Source of the DNA: Gordius sp. MW1
Lineage: Eukaryota; Nematomorpha; Gordioida; Gordea; Gordiidae
NCBI GenBank assembly: GCA_964036665.1
Contig: OZ038532.1
Location: forward strand, 10,744,537-10,808,536
Direction of reading: 5' to 3'
DNA: 64,000 bases
The position numbers were made by a program, and so were the translations under genes. Shown here one piece after another: positions 23,839-35,759 of this stretch; positions within the stretch are counted from its first letter, which is position 1, and each line of letters begins with the position of its first letter. The notes beneath the pieces were generated by a model, which saw only the letters and a list, made by a program, of their open reading frames with translations, was not told the origin of the DNA and did no database searches.

Positions 23839-24632
23839 CTCGGGCCTTCGGCCCTCGTGGGAAGGGGAGTAGGGGAAGGGGGAAGGGGATTAGGGGAAGG
23901 GGAGTAGGGGAAGGGAAGGGGGGGGGCGACTAATCTATACTCCGTATAAACGTAGCATATTTGCTATGCAATTTATGGGCGAGAAAGGTAGGAAGGGGCG
24001 AGAATGCCTATAGGGGGGTATTAAATGCAAAATAATTAGTTATAGACTCTTGTAGGGGAGGGCATAGGGTAATTATCAATGTTAACCAATTCGAAAACGA
24101 AAAAAAATTTCGATTTATTTGGCCAATGTTCATTTTTTCCATTGGTCAGTAGCCTGCGGACGATCAAAAAGTCATATTATTAATGATATTAACAAGAACA
24201 AAATATTAATTTAATTTAAAAAAAAATAAAAAATTTTCCCTCTCCCGAGCTTGAACCCGGGATATCCAGATCACCCTGTTTACAAGCCGTGCGCTATAAC
24301 CCGTCACACCATGCTGGTATTAAAATAGTAGAAGTTATTATGTTATTTATATAGATAATGAAATAATAAAGTTCTGTTTTATGTTTAGAAAATCAATATA
24401 TTTCATCGGTCAGTAGCCAGCGGACGGTCAAAAAGTCAAATTATCAATGGTATTAACAAGAACATAATATTAATTTAATTTTAAGAAAAAAATTAAAATA
24501 AAAATTCCTTTTAGTTTTAAAAAAGGGCTAAATTCTGAAACTACCCGCCCGATTCGCTCGAAACTTTACCCGGTGCCCAGGGCGGCCAGGGGTAGAATAG
24601 CCTTTTCAGATTCCTAAAATACCTTTTCGTTT
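23839..24632 (+). mobile_element. Composite dispersed element with tRNA-like module (copy 1)
   Basis: It starts ACTCGGGCCTTCGGCCCTCG, where GGCCTTCGGCC forms a hairpin. Next come GGGGAAGG-type repeats, a module TTTGCTATGCAATTTATGGG, part of the 130-bp hairpin repeat, a tRNA-like block in antisense, and an end near CCTTTTCAGATTCCTAAA. A copy with the same order lies at 57508-58271, a 3'-truncated one at 56307-56765, and head-only pieces at about 27893-28065 and, inverted, 49729-49880. No protein-coding frame is present, so it is non-autonomous. Confidence 0.6.
24240..24318 (-). repeat. tRNA-like sequence (SINE-type head), degenerate
   Basis: On the minus strand the block reads like a tRNA: an AGCATGG start, a D-arm with box A-like TGGTGTGACGGG, an anticodon region around GGCTTGTAAAC, and a T-arm with CCCGGGTTCAAGCTCGGG. 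The acceptor stem does not pair well. I take it as a tRNA-derived polymerase III promoter module within a repeat, not a functional tRNA. Confidence 0.5.
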
Positions 24633-25043
24633 TAAAAATATCGGACATTTCCCGGCCACACGTGTGGTGTAATATCTATAACACGTAGAAAATTTTACTA
24701 ATTATTTAAATTTACGCGCGCCATCTAATAAAGTACAATTCGTGTTTTAATAGTTTAATAGTAGATTGAATTTAATTAGAAAGAACGGGCTATGATTAAA
24801 CCTTTGAAGGAAGTTTAGAATTTTGTGTTAGTTTCTATCAATATATTGTATCGTAAATTAGAATCTAATACCTATATTTTTTTAACTATTACTTTTTAGG
24901 TTTTCTATGAAATTACAATCTAATTAAATGAAATATATTAACCCAATAAAAAAATATATATGCATTTATAAGGTTATATATATATATTACATAGTTGGCT
25001 GTCTGTTAGACCATCTATAATAAATTTTTAGGTTATATATAAA

Positions 25044-25773
25044 ATTTGGCCAATGGTCATTTTTTTGCATTGGTCAGTGCCAACAGATACTCTATAAGTC
25101 AATGATAGCCAAAAAAACGGAAAAAAAATTTTTGATGCTCACTTTGGCCAATGGTCATTTTTTTCAATTGGTCAGCAGCCAACGGACGGCCAAAAAGTCA
25201 TATTATCAATGGTATTAACAGGAACAATCATAAGAGTCAAAAAAAACGGATAAAAAATTTCGATTCACAATTTTTAACCAATGGTCATTTTTTTCCATTG
25301 GTCAGCAGCCAGGACACGGTAAAAGTGGATATAAATTCATAAGAGTCAAAAAAAACGAGAAAAAAAATTTTCGAATCACATTTTGGCCAATGGTCATTTT
25401 TTTCCATTGGTCAGCAGCGAGGACACGGTAAAAGTGGATATAAATTCCTAATAGTAAAATAAACCTAAAAAAAAATTTCGAATCACATTTTGGCCAATGG
25501 TCATTTTTTTCCATTGGTCAGCAGCCAGGACACGGTAAAAGTGGATATAAATTCATAATAGTCAAAAAAAACGAAAAAAAAATTTTCGAATCACATTTTG
25601 GCCAATGGTCATTTTTTTCCATTGGTCAGCAGCCAACGGACGGCCAAAAAGTCACAATAGCAATGGTAGTAACAAAAACAATCATAATAGTTAAAAAAAA
25701 ACGAAAAAAATAATTTTGATACACATTTTGGCCATTGGTCATTTATTTCCATTGGTCAGCAGCCAGCGGACGG
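25044..25773 (+). repeat. Tandem array of the ~130-bp hairpin repeat, direct
   Basis: About six to seven units. Each holds TTGGCCAATGGTCA, a T-run and CCATTGGTCAG (CCAATGG...CCATTGG can pair as a hairpin). Next comes either GGACGGCCAAAAAGTC or CACGGTAAAAGTGG, then CATAATAGTC, an A-rich stretch with ACGAAAAAA, and TTCGAATCACAT. Two subtypes alternate. Open frames across units are by-products of the repeat. Confidence 0.8.
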
Positions 25774-25781
25774 CCAAAAAG

Positions 25782-27045
25782 CAGAGGTCAGATTTGTTTA
25801 AATTTTTTTGCCCGAACCCGGCCCGGTTTGATTTTATGATTAAATTGCCCGCCCGGCCCGCCCGAACCATTCTCAGTGTCCGCCCGGCCAGGCCCGAAGC
25901 GCAAGAACTCCCCGAAATGCCCGCCCGGCCCGGCCCGAAGCGCAAGAGCTGCCCGAAATGCCCGCACGGCCCGGCCCGAAGCGCAAGTAAAAGTATTACA
26001 CTTTTTAATATTAAACATGTTAAAAAATAAAAAAATGCAGGATATCACACAAATGAACACTTTGAATTGAAATACCACGAGACTTACTTGAAATTGAATG
26101 GAATAAATACTGTAAAGTAAATGTGAAAAAGAAAATAATAGCGAAGCGATTAAATTTAGTAGAATGAAAATGAATATGAAAACGTTTTTAAGAGAGTTGG
26201 ATGTTTGTCTAGACTGCACGTGCACGCATGCACAGTACATGCGTTCGTTAGTTAGCAATAAAAAAAGGAAAGGACGTAAAAGTAATAGTAATAGTAAAGT
26301 AAATATTCAACAAATTCATTAAAAATGCGATACTCTCAACAAGGGTTAAATAAAGGGTACAGACAGAGATCAGAAGAATCCCCGGCCCTTAATAAAGCAC
26401 ACTAAAAAAATAGAATTTTAATTAGCATTTCGAATCAATCAAATTGTGTTGTGTTGAGCCCACGGTCCGGGAGGGATAAAAAATATGCATCTTTCATATT
26501 ATTACAAGTGTGGTTTGGTTAACACTTCAGAGGTAAAATGTTAACACGGATGGTATTTGGGGTATTAATTACCCCAAACTAATAGCTATAACTTAGATAT
26601 TTTATAATTTAAACTTGTCAAAATTTGTTACTATATTAATTTGTCTATTTGATCAAGTGGTTTTAATTTTATGCCTATAATTATAGAAAACAAATTTATT
26701 TTGCACAGCATTTTTAAACGGCTTGGGGTCATTACCATTATAACCCCACCCGACCTCTGAAGTGTTAAAGGTGAAGCTGTGTAAGGCAATTCAATCTAGC
26801 TAGAAATTTTCAAAAATAATCCATTTTATATAAAAAGTCACACCCTACCCTAGCCCTACAATAATTTATTTATGCCCGAATTGCCCGAATCTTATCAAAG
26901 CGTGCCCGCCCGGGCCGCCCGAAAAGTAAAACGTGCCCGCCCGGGCCCGCCCGAAAGGTAAAATTTAAGACAGTTGACCGGCCCGGCCCGGCCCGTGGGC
27001 CGGGCCGGGTCGGGCAGCGGGCCGGGCCGGGCAATCTGGTCTCTG
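25782..27045. mobile_element. Non-autonomous hAT-like element with 8-bp target duplication
   Basis: The left end reads CAGAGGTCAGATT and the right end, reverse-complemented, CAGAGACCAGATT (11 of 13 match), a hAT-like terminus. Immediate flanks are CCAAAAAG at 25774-25781 and CCAAAAAG at 27046-27053, an exact 8-bp target duplication, and the flanks outside rejoin to one unit of the 130-bp repeat. Inside both ends are GCCCGGCCC-rich subterminal repeats, common in hAT elements. No transposase is recognisable. The frames rich in Ala, Arg and Pro are by-products of the GC-rich repeats. It carries a nested MITE (26523-26764). Confidence 0.82.
26523..26764. mobile_element. TTAA-flanked MITE nested in the hAT-like element
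   Basis: Ends CACTTCAGAGGT and ACCTCTGAAGTG are perfect 12-bp inverted repeats, and each is bordered by TTAA (26519-26522 and 26765-26768). The size is 242 bp with no coding capacity. The TTAA duplication suggests mobilisation by a piggyBac-type transposase. Confidence 0.75.
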
Positions 27046-27053
27046 CCAAAAAG

Positions 27054-28310
27054 TCTTATTATCAATGGTAGTAACAAGAACAATCATAAGAGTCAAAAAA
27101 AACTCAGGGATTCGAACCCACAAACTAGTTAAATTAATTAAAATTAAAAGTAAACAGCGTGAGAAGACATTCGATGCGTGACAAGACATTCGGTGCAAGA
27201 CACCGAAGAGCGTGACAATATATTGATAATGAAACATAGACCCTTGTAGGGGAGGGCATAGGGTAATTGTCAATGTTAACCACTTCAAAAACGAAAAAAA
27301 AATTTCGATTGATACTTTGGCCAATGGTCATTATTTAACGGACAACCAAAAACGAGCCCATAAATTACACGGGTAAGTATTAAATGCACGAGATCCTGAA
27401 AGTTTATCCAAATGTAATTATCAATGTTACCTATTCAAAAACGAAAAAAAAATTTCGATTTATTTGGCCAATGGTCATTTTTTTCAATGGTCAGAAGCCT
27501 GCGGACGGTCAAAAAGTCATATTATCAATGGTATTAACAAGAACAAAATATTAATTTAATTAAATATATACATTGGAGGGTAACGGACGGACAACGGACA
27601 TCAACGGACAACGGACAACCAAAAACGAGCCCATAAATTGCATAGCAATTAATTACATAAATATGCCTAAAAAGTTTGCATTTAATGTAAAACATATTAG
27701 TTATAAAATTGAATGTAAAATATTTGTATTATATATTATATAAAATTGTAAGCATTATACTTATGCTATTAATAATTAAGTTATAAAAATATACTTACGT
27801 GAAATGATGTTAATGAATTATAATATATAAGTTTATATTATTGCAGGACGAAGTTTGGAACATTTAGAAAATTTTGATGCGTGATAATAAAACTCGGGCC
27901 TTCGGCCCTCGTGGGAAGGGGGAGAAGGGAAGGGAAGAGGGGAAGGGAAGGGGGGACGACTCATCTGTACTTCGTATAAATGTATCATATTTGCTATGCA
28001 ATTTATGGGCGAGAAAGGTGGGAAGGGGTGAGAATGCCTATAAGGGGGTATTAAATGCCTAATGATTAATTAATTATTTATACAAAGTGTCCATTATAGG
28101 CAAAATGATATAGGCAAAATGTAATATAGGCAAGGGTTAGGGTTAGATTTAGTGTTTGCATCTAGTTGCGTATTACATTAGTTTTTATTGATTATGGGTC
28201 TAACAAACATTATATCATAAAACAACACAATGTTAAGAATTTGCAGAATTGTTGGGAGAAATGTTTTGTTGAATTTGAACAATTTTTAATTAAAAAAATC
28301 AAAAATTTGG
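27054..28310. other. Repeat fragments, no gene
   Basis: It contains pieces of the tRNA-derived repeat (about 27105-27300 and 27415-27560), GGACAACGGAC-type short tandem repeats near 27585-27615, a terminal module CCCATAAATTGCATAGCAATT (about 27632-27652), AT-rich sequence to 27840, and the head of the composite element (27893-28065) with GGCCTTCGGCC and G-rich repeats. Confidence 0.6.
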
Positions 28311-29285
28311 CCAATGGTCACTTTTTCTCTATTGGTCAGTACCAACAGATACTCTATAAGTCAATGATAGCCAAAAAAATGGAAAAAAAATTTTGATGCT
28401 CACTTTGGCCAATGGTCATTTTTTTCCATTGGTCAGCAGCCAGGACACGGTAAAAGTGGATATGAATTCATAAGAGTAAAAAAAAACGAAAAAAAAATTT
28501 TCAAATCACATTTTGGCCAATGGTCATTTTTTTCCATTGGTCAGCAGCCAGGACACGGTAAAAGTGGATATAAATTCATAATAGTCAAAAAAAACGAAAA
28601 AAAAGTTTTCGAATCACATTTTGGCCAATGGTCATTTTATTCCATTGGTCAGCAGCCAGCGGACGGCCAAAAAGTGATAATAGCAATGGTAGGAACAGGA
28701 ACAATCATAATAGTCAAAAAAAAAACGAAAAAAATATTTTCGATTCACATTTTGGCCAATGGTCATTTTTTCCATCGGTCAGGAGCCAGCTGACGGCCAA
28801 AAAGTCATAATAACAATGGTAGTAACAGGAACAATCATAATAGTCAAAAAAAAAACGAAAAAATAAACTCGGATTCACATTTTGGCCAATGGTCATTTTT
28901 TTCAGTGGTCAGCAGCCAACGGACGGCCAAAAAGTCTTATTATTAATGATAGTAACAAGAACAATCATAAGAGTCAAAAAAAACTCCGGGATTCTAACCC
29001 AAAAACTAGTTAAATTGCATAGCAATTAAAAGTAAACAACTTTTATTTATGTTTATTATATAACATTGGTCAGCAGCCAGCGGACGGCCAAAAAGTCATA
29101 ATAGCAATGGTAGGAACAGGAACAATCATAATAGTAAAAAAAAACGAAAAAAATAATTTCGATTCACATTTTGGCCAATGGTCATTTTTTTCATTGGTCA
29201 GCAGCCAGCGGACGGCCAAAAATTCTTATTATCAATGTTAGTAACAAGAACAATCATAAGAGTCAAAAAAAACTCCGGGATTCTA
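28311..29285 (+). repeat. Tandem array of the ~130-bp hairpin repeat, direct
   Basis: About seven units, the same two subtypes as at 25044. The array starts with a divergent unit containing CAGTACCAACAGATACTC, which also begins the arrays at 58980 and 63050 and, in reverse, closes the one near 39550. This order conservation suggests the arrays spread as blocks. Confidence 0.8.
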
Positions 29286-30193
29286 ACTAAAAAACTAGTT
29301 AAATTGCATAGCAATTAAAAGTAAACAACTTTTATTTATGTTTATTATATAACTAGTTAAATTGCATAGCAATTAAAAGTAAACAACTTTTATTTATGTT
29401 TATTATATAATAGATAATTTAACAAATCTTATATATAACACACCGAGGGAGATAGAGATGAGGGGGGGGCACCTCTTATGCATTAATTTTAAAAATAACA
29501 CAGCGAGGGAGATAGAGATGAGGGGTGGGGCACCTCTTTCTCATGCATTAATTTAAAAAATCGATAACCTAATATACCCAATGCAAATAGATAGGGAGGG
29601 TAACGGACAGACAGACGGACAACGGACGGACAACAAAAAACGAGCCCATAAATTGCATAGCAATTAATAAAAGGTAATTGTATAGCGGGGTTAGAAAGCG
29701 TATGGATGGACAAAAAAGGGAAGATAGATTTTATTTTCCACACTGACTTTAAATCGAAAAGTTCCTAGATGGAAGAATTTAAATTATTTTTTAAACTTAT
29801 AGACGTTTTTTGATTATCAAATATTCAAGAATTTGTTTCAGTATTTTATAATGATTTTGGAGGAGCATTTTGAAATTTTAGCCTTTACTTAAAAAAAATT
29901 TGGCCAATGGTCATTTTTGTTATTGGTCAGCACCAAGAGACGGTCTATAAATACATACGAGTCAAAAAAAACGAAAAAAAAATTTCGATTCACATTTTGG
30001 CCAATGGTCATTTTTTCCATTGGTCAGTACCCGGAGACGGTCTATAAATACATACGAGTCAAAAAACCTAGGAGAGGCCATGGGGTCATTATCAATGTTA
30101 AGCTAATATAGAAATTTAAAAACGAAAAAAAAAATTTCGATTCACATTTTGGCCAGTGGTCATTTTTTTTATTGGTCAGCAGCCAGCGGACGA
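29286..30193. repeat. Mixed dispersed repeats preceding the large hAT element
   Basis: It includes a direct duplication of CTAGTTAAATTGCATAGCAA with its following 60 bp (about 29296-29410), two units of GCGAGGGAGATAGAGATGAG, the terminal module CCCATAAATTGCATAGCAATT (about 29644-29664), AT-rich sequence (29670-29890), then further hairpin repeat units to 30193. Similar order is seen at 39715-40147. Confidence 0.6.
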
Positions 30194-31432
30194 CCAAAAA
30201 GCAGTCTTGTTAAGGAGCGGCGCTACAGGAGCTACATTTTTTTAAAAAAAGCTGGAGCGCCACTCCTTTTTAAAAATGAGGAGCGGGAGCGGGAGTCGCT
30301 CCTTTTACGGCTGGAGCGGAGGAGCGCCGCTTCTCCGCTCCTTTCAATTTAATATATAAATTATATTATTTTTTAAATATTAATAATGTTTGTTAATTAA
30401 AATTTAATGAAAATATAATTTTAATTTTATTTAAATTTAATTTATTATCAAATGTTCAGCCGAGTTTTATTTTGATTTTTCATCTAATCATTTGAAACAT
30501 TAAACACCTTTTTTATATTGAAATTTTTTTGAAAAACCTTGTAACTGTAAGACATATTAATTTAATATTCATTTTATAGATATATAATAAAAAATATTTT
30601 AATTGCTATGCAATTTATGGGCTCGTTTTTTGGTGTCCGTCCGTCCGTCCGTCCGTTGTATCCTCCCTATCTATTTGCATTGGGTATATTAGGTTATCGA
30701 TTTTTTAAATTAAAGCATAAGAAAGAGGTGCCCCACCCCTCATCTCTATCTCCCTCGCTGTGTTATTTTTTAAATTATCAATGTTAACCTATTCAAAAAC
30801 GAACAAAAAATTTCGATTTATTTGGCCAATGGTAATTTTTTTCAATGGTCAGTAGCCTGCGGACGGTCAAAAAGTCATATTATCAATGGTATTAATAAGA
30901 ACAATATATTAATTTAATTTAAAAAAGGCTGGCGCCAATAACTTGGTGGAGTCCGTCCGTCCGTCCGTTGTCCGCCCGTTACCCTCCTATCTATTTGCAT
31001 TGGGTATATTAGGTTTTCGATTTTTAAAATTAATGCATGAGAAAGAGGTGCCCCACCCTACATCTCTATCTCCCTCACTTTCGGGCTGGGTCGGGTTTTA
31101 ATTGCTACGTTAAATTAATGCATAAGTATATCTATTCGTTTTTGAATTGGGTAACATTGATATTAATTGCTATATTTAAATATGCATTCAGTGTTGTCTT
31201 CATATAAAACTGTCCAAACCCTAGAAATCCTTTGCCATAATGTTCTGTCAACAATTCACTTAATATCGTTTTTAAACTTTTTTTTTTTTTTAGATAATAA
31301 TATCTTTTATTAAATGAAACTATGTACTACTATAAAAATTATATGCTAGGTAAACATTCAAAAATTGCGATCGCGTTGAAATGACAAATTATAATTCCGA
31401 TTTTCTGTTTTAAAAAAAAAGTTTCCCTTTTG

Positions 31433-34167
31433 TCAAGGGTATTGGCAGCTATACGGCGCCCCCAATTCTTTCAGGAGGGCTTGGGTTTTAGGACCTATTG
31501 TTGTAAAAGTAGTGGTCACTATAGGGCAGAAAAGGAGTGAGGAATTAAGTTCTGCGTATTTAGCTGACTTTATTCTTTCAGAATCGACAAGGGGGTCTTT
31601 GTTTTGGTTTGAGGGTGCAAAGGCATCCGGACAAGTGTAGTCCCATGCTAGGCATAGCCCTTTTGCCCATGGGATGAGGGTCTGTCCATCGGGTCTCTTC
31701 TTGTCGCTAAGGCAAAGACCATTAGGCTCCAATTGGGAGGGAAAGCCAGCCTTATTGAATGTCTTCTGTAGAAGAGCATTAACAGATGTGTGACGTAAAA
31801 ATCTGGCCTTATTAAATTTGCAATGTAGGCCGTGATGACCTTTTGTACCTACAGATGAGCCACATAAGTTGCATTGATGGGGGGCAACTATATCACAACC
31901 TAGGCGGAGCCCTGTTGCGATCCTGAACTCGTTGTTGGAGAGTTGAAGGTCATGGGTCCGACTTGGGATGGCCTCCAACCACTCGTGGCCGGACCTTGAT
32001 GCAAAACTTCTTAAAGCTGGTAACTCCTCCAACGAAGCGCCCGATATAAGAGTTTTAAGGGCATGGTCGTAGAGAGGAGTGTTCCAACTTTTTTGAGAGT
32101 TTATGGTAGGGAATGGAGTGTTAGGGTCGGACAAAGAGCTCCACATGTCGAGAGCGATTTGGGTAAAGGGATCTGGTTGATCGATTATTTTGTCGATGAT
32201 TGGTTTGGCTGAAAGTCGACTCGAGATGAAGGCCGACAAAGCTACTAGAGGGGGTGATCTCAGGCCCAAACCACCATATTTTGTGGGGAGACACGCTTGT
32301 TTCCATTGGGACCCTGTAAAAGAAAGGTTTGTGATTTCCTCGACTACACCTTTGAGTTTTTGGTCGAATATAGATAGAGCATTAGGATTTAAAAATGAAG
32401 TGGATGACCTGAAGATATGATTTATCTTAGGTAAAGAATAGCAGTTTTTAATTAAAAAGAAAGCCTGGTGGGCTGGCAAGTAAGAAAGGAGGGGTTTGAT
32501 TTCTACTAGTTTTTGTATTGTCTCTGTTAATGACTTGTTACAAGGGTGTGAGCCACCTACGGGAGATCCTAAGTGCGTTAGTTCGTTAGGGTGAATATGT
32601 TTGAAAGCGTCAAAGTATGGGTCTAGGCTTAAAGAGTCAGTATTGTTTTTGCAAACCTCGGTCTTGCTATGATTTAGATGGAGACCAATTTTTGAAGCCT
32701 CGACTTCTAGATAAGAGAGGGCTTCTTTGACGTCTTCGGCATTTCCCTTGATGGTACCATCGTCTAGGTACCACAAGTTGAGTGATGGATTATATTTAGA
32801 GGCTAGGTCTTCAGTCAGGGATTTTATACCTAGGCAGAATAGTAGGGGGCCTAGCGGGTCTTCTTGTTGAATGCCGTCACTCGATGCAATTATTTTGGAA
32901 TTAAAGTTGAGCATGGAAGTAGGAGCGTAGCACGCGTTAAGGAAAATGGAGTACTCGGGAAGAGATTTGTAAGCCTCGGTTAAGAGGTGTCACCTGTAGA
33001 TCGTGTTAAATGCGTTTTTGAAGTCAATCTTAGCTAGGATCGAATGGTCGGGATGGGCTAGGGCTATGCGAACAGCGTGAGAGGCGATTTCACAACCACC
33101 CTTGGTTCCGAAACCTAGTTGGATAGGAGCTAATTGATCTGCAATGTCGGATTTTACTCGTGCAATGATAAGTTTGCAGCATACGCGCCTAAAAATTGAA
33201 CCCATTGCAATTGGACGAAGGCCACCATCAGGTTTGGTAAGAGATATTAAGGTGGCCCCCAAAAAATAGGGAGAGATCGCGTCAGGTACTAAGCCTTTAA
33301 TAACCTGGTTAAGGAAGGTTGCTAGGGTGGATGTGAAGTGGCCAGACCTGTCAATGTGAGGTCTTGTTAATTCTATTAAATGTGAAGCACGGAAGCTGTC
33401 TAAATCAGAACCTACTGAGGATTTTTTAAAAGAACCGATAGCCTCGAGAATTTCGGGCGATGTGAAGTCCTGAAGGGGGAGTTGATTGTAGGGGGAAATT
33501 GGGAGCAATTTCTTTCAGGGTGTTTAGTTTGTAAAGATTCGAAGGTTTTTTGAGTGTCTGGGGAAATTTTGCAGTCTGAATTGGCCAGGCGAAGGGCACC
33601 CTGGATGTCAAAGTGGTTGAGTTTTGAGGAAACCCGTTTGGCTCTTTGTTGAACTGATGTAATCTTATGGATGTGTGGCTCGTAGATAATGGGGGGTGAT
33701 GAAACGTCCCATTTTGCTGAGTTTTGTTTAACACAATTCGAGAGGGTACCTTTGTAATTTGATGGTGGTATTGAAAGGACACGGGAAGTAAATTAAAAAA
33801 GGTTGGCCCAATGGAGGGTGCTGCTTGGGTCCTTAGAGAGGTTTGAGATGGCATTAGTAAGGGCAATTAGAACTTGATGTCTGGCACCTTTAGGGATGTT
33901 TTTTAGAATCCTGTTAACAGGAGAATGAGGAATGTCTGAATATGTATTGGTGGTGGTGGTTTCGAGCGGGGAGTAGGTATTATGCAATAAATGGTTGTGA
34001 GTAGAGGTAGACCTCTTGGGGACTGTAGCTGCTGGATGTTTTCCAGAGCCTGGGCACCTCTGTTTTAATGGACCGTGAACGTAAATCAAATTAGAGAGGG
34101 TAATTGAAGCTAACCTGTAGCAGACTGGGCAGATTCCGGTTTGGGTTGTGGAGTTTGTGTTCTTCAT
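31433..34167 (-). pseudogene. Decayed non-LTR retrotransposon with restriction-like endonuclease
   Basis: On the minus strand, an N-terminal zinc-finger-like segment (CPVC...HGPLKQRCPGSG) lies near 34130-34035. It is followed by a reverse transcriptase with RPIAMGSIFRR, KIDFKNAFNT and the catalytic YLDD (LWYLDDGTIKG). The C-terminal part carries CNLCG...HGLHC, a Cys-Cys-His-Cys motif, then KRPDG and LAWDYTCPD, the PD...D pattern of a restriction-like endonuclease. That domain order resembles R2/NeSL/R4-type LINEs. It is broken by at least two frameshifts (near 33800 and 33500) and an in-frame TGA at about 32990. It sits inside the TTAA-bordered insert. Confidence 0.8.
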
Positions 34168-34829
34168 GTAGAAGGATTATGGATATTTGGGATAAACCTT
34201 TAGTACCTAGAGTAAAATGGCAGCTATTTTGATGTTTGGTATTCAACAGTTGGATTGTCATGGAAATAACTGTTAGGAGATATTGTTAAATGGTTTTTTT
34301 TTGCCTTTGATAGGCGTAAAGGCTTGGTAAAGGTTAGAAAAAATAAACCCTTTGCCCGCTGCTTGCTTTAAATTTACTATTTATTCTTTAGCGACATTAA
34401 CGCATTCTCGAACATATGAATAATAAAAAAAAAACTTTTTGTTTCAAATAATATATGCAATAACATCTCGATTAAGTTATTTATTAATTGCTATGCAATT
34501 TATGGGCTCGTTTTTTGGTTGTCCGTTGTCCTTCCGTTGTCCGTCCGTCCGTTGTCCGTTGTCTACCCTCCCTATCTATTTGAATTGGGTATATTAGGTT
34601 CTCGATTTTTTAAATTAATGCATGAGAAAGAGGTGCCCCACCCCTCATCTCTATCTCCCTCGCTGTGTTATTTTTAATTGCTATGCAATTTATGGGCTCA
34701 CTTTCCATTTTCCGAAGTCACGCACCAAACGTGGATGTCACGCACCGAACGTGGATGTCACGCACTTTTAATTTTTGTTATTTGTTAATTTAATTTAACC
34801 AGTTTTTGGGTTCGAATCCCGGGATTTTT

Positions 34830-35755
34830 TTTTCTATTATGATTGTTCCTGTTACTACCATTGATAATAAGACTTTTTGGCCGTCCGTTGGGTGCTGACC
34901 AATAAAAAAAATGACCATTTGGCCAAAGTGTGAAGCGAAATTATTTTTGCGTTTTTTTTTTGACTCATATGATTGTTCTTGTTACTACCATTGATAATAA
35001 GACTTTTTGGCCGTCCGTTAACTGCTGACCAATGGAATCGTGGATGTCACGCACCGAACCGAACGTGGATACGCACTTTTAATTTTTGTTAATTTAACCA
35101 GTTTTTGGGTTCGAATCTCGGGTTTTTTTTTTGAATATTATTATTTTAACTGTTACTACCATTGATAATATGACTTTCTGGCCGTCCGCTGGCTACTGAC
35201 CACTGTAAAAAAATGACCATTTGGCCAAAATGTTAAACGAAATTTTTTTTTGCGTTTTTTTTGACTCTTATGATTGTTCTTGTTCCTACCATTGATAATA
35301 AGACTTTTTGGCCGTTCGTTGGCTGCTGACCAATGGAATCGTGGATGTCTTGCGCTGAATGTCTTTTTTGTTTACTTTTAATTTTTGTTAATTTAACCAG
35401 TTTTTGGGTTCGAATCCCGGGTTTTTTTTTGACTCTTATAATTGTTCCTGTTACTACCATTGATAAAAAGACTTTTTGGCCGTCCGTTGGCCACTGTAAA
35501 AAAATGACCATTTGGCCAAAGTGTGAAACGAAATTTTTTTTGCGTTTTTTTTGACTCTTATGATTGTTCTTGTTACTATCATTGATAATATGACCTTTTG
35601 GCCGTCCGTTGGCTACTGACCACTGTAAAAAAAATGACCATTTGGCCAAAGTGTGAAATGAAATTTTTTTTTGCATTTTTTTGACTCTTATGATTGTTCC
35701 TGTTACTACCATTGATAATAAGACTTTTTGTCCGTCCGTTAGCTGCTGACCAATA
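34830..35755 (-). repeat. Hairpin repeat array, inverted orientation
   Basis: Units read in reverse: GACTCTTATGATTGTTC, TACTACCATTGATAATA, GACTTTTTGGCCGTCCG, CTGCTGACCAATGG and ATGACCATTTGGCC. Several units are interrupted by CCAGTTTTTGGGTTCGAATCCCGG (T-arm-like) and by GTGGATGTCACGCACCGAA repeats. Confidence 0.75.
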
Positions 35756-35759
35756 AACA

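Noticed and set aside
25044..25780. Possible CRISPR array
   Set aside because: Repeats are about 130 bp, near-continuous and without unique spacers, in a eukaryotic context. This is a tandem repeat array.
25739..26258. Ala/Arg/Pro-rich open frames on both strands
   Set aside because: They follow the GCCCGGCCC subterminal repeats of the hAT-like element, and frames are open on both strands because of composition.
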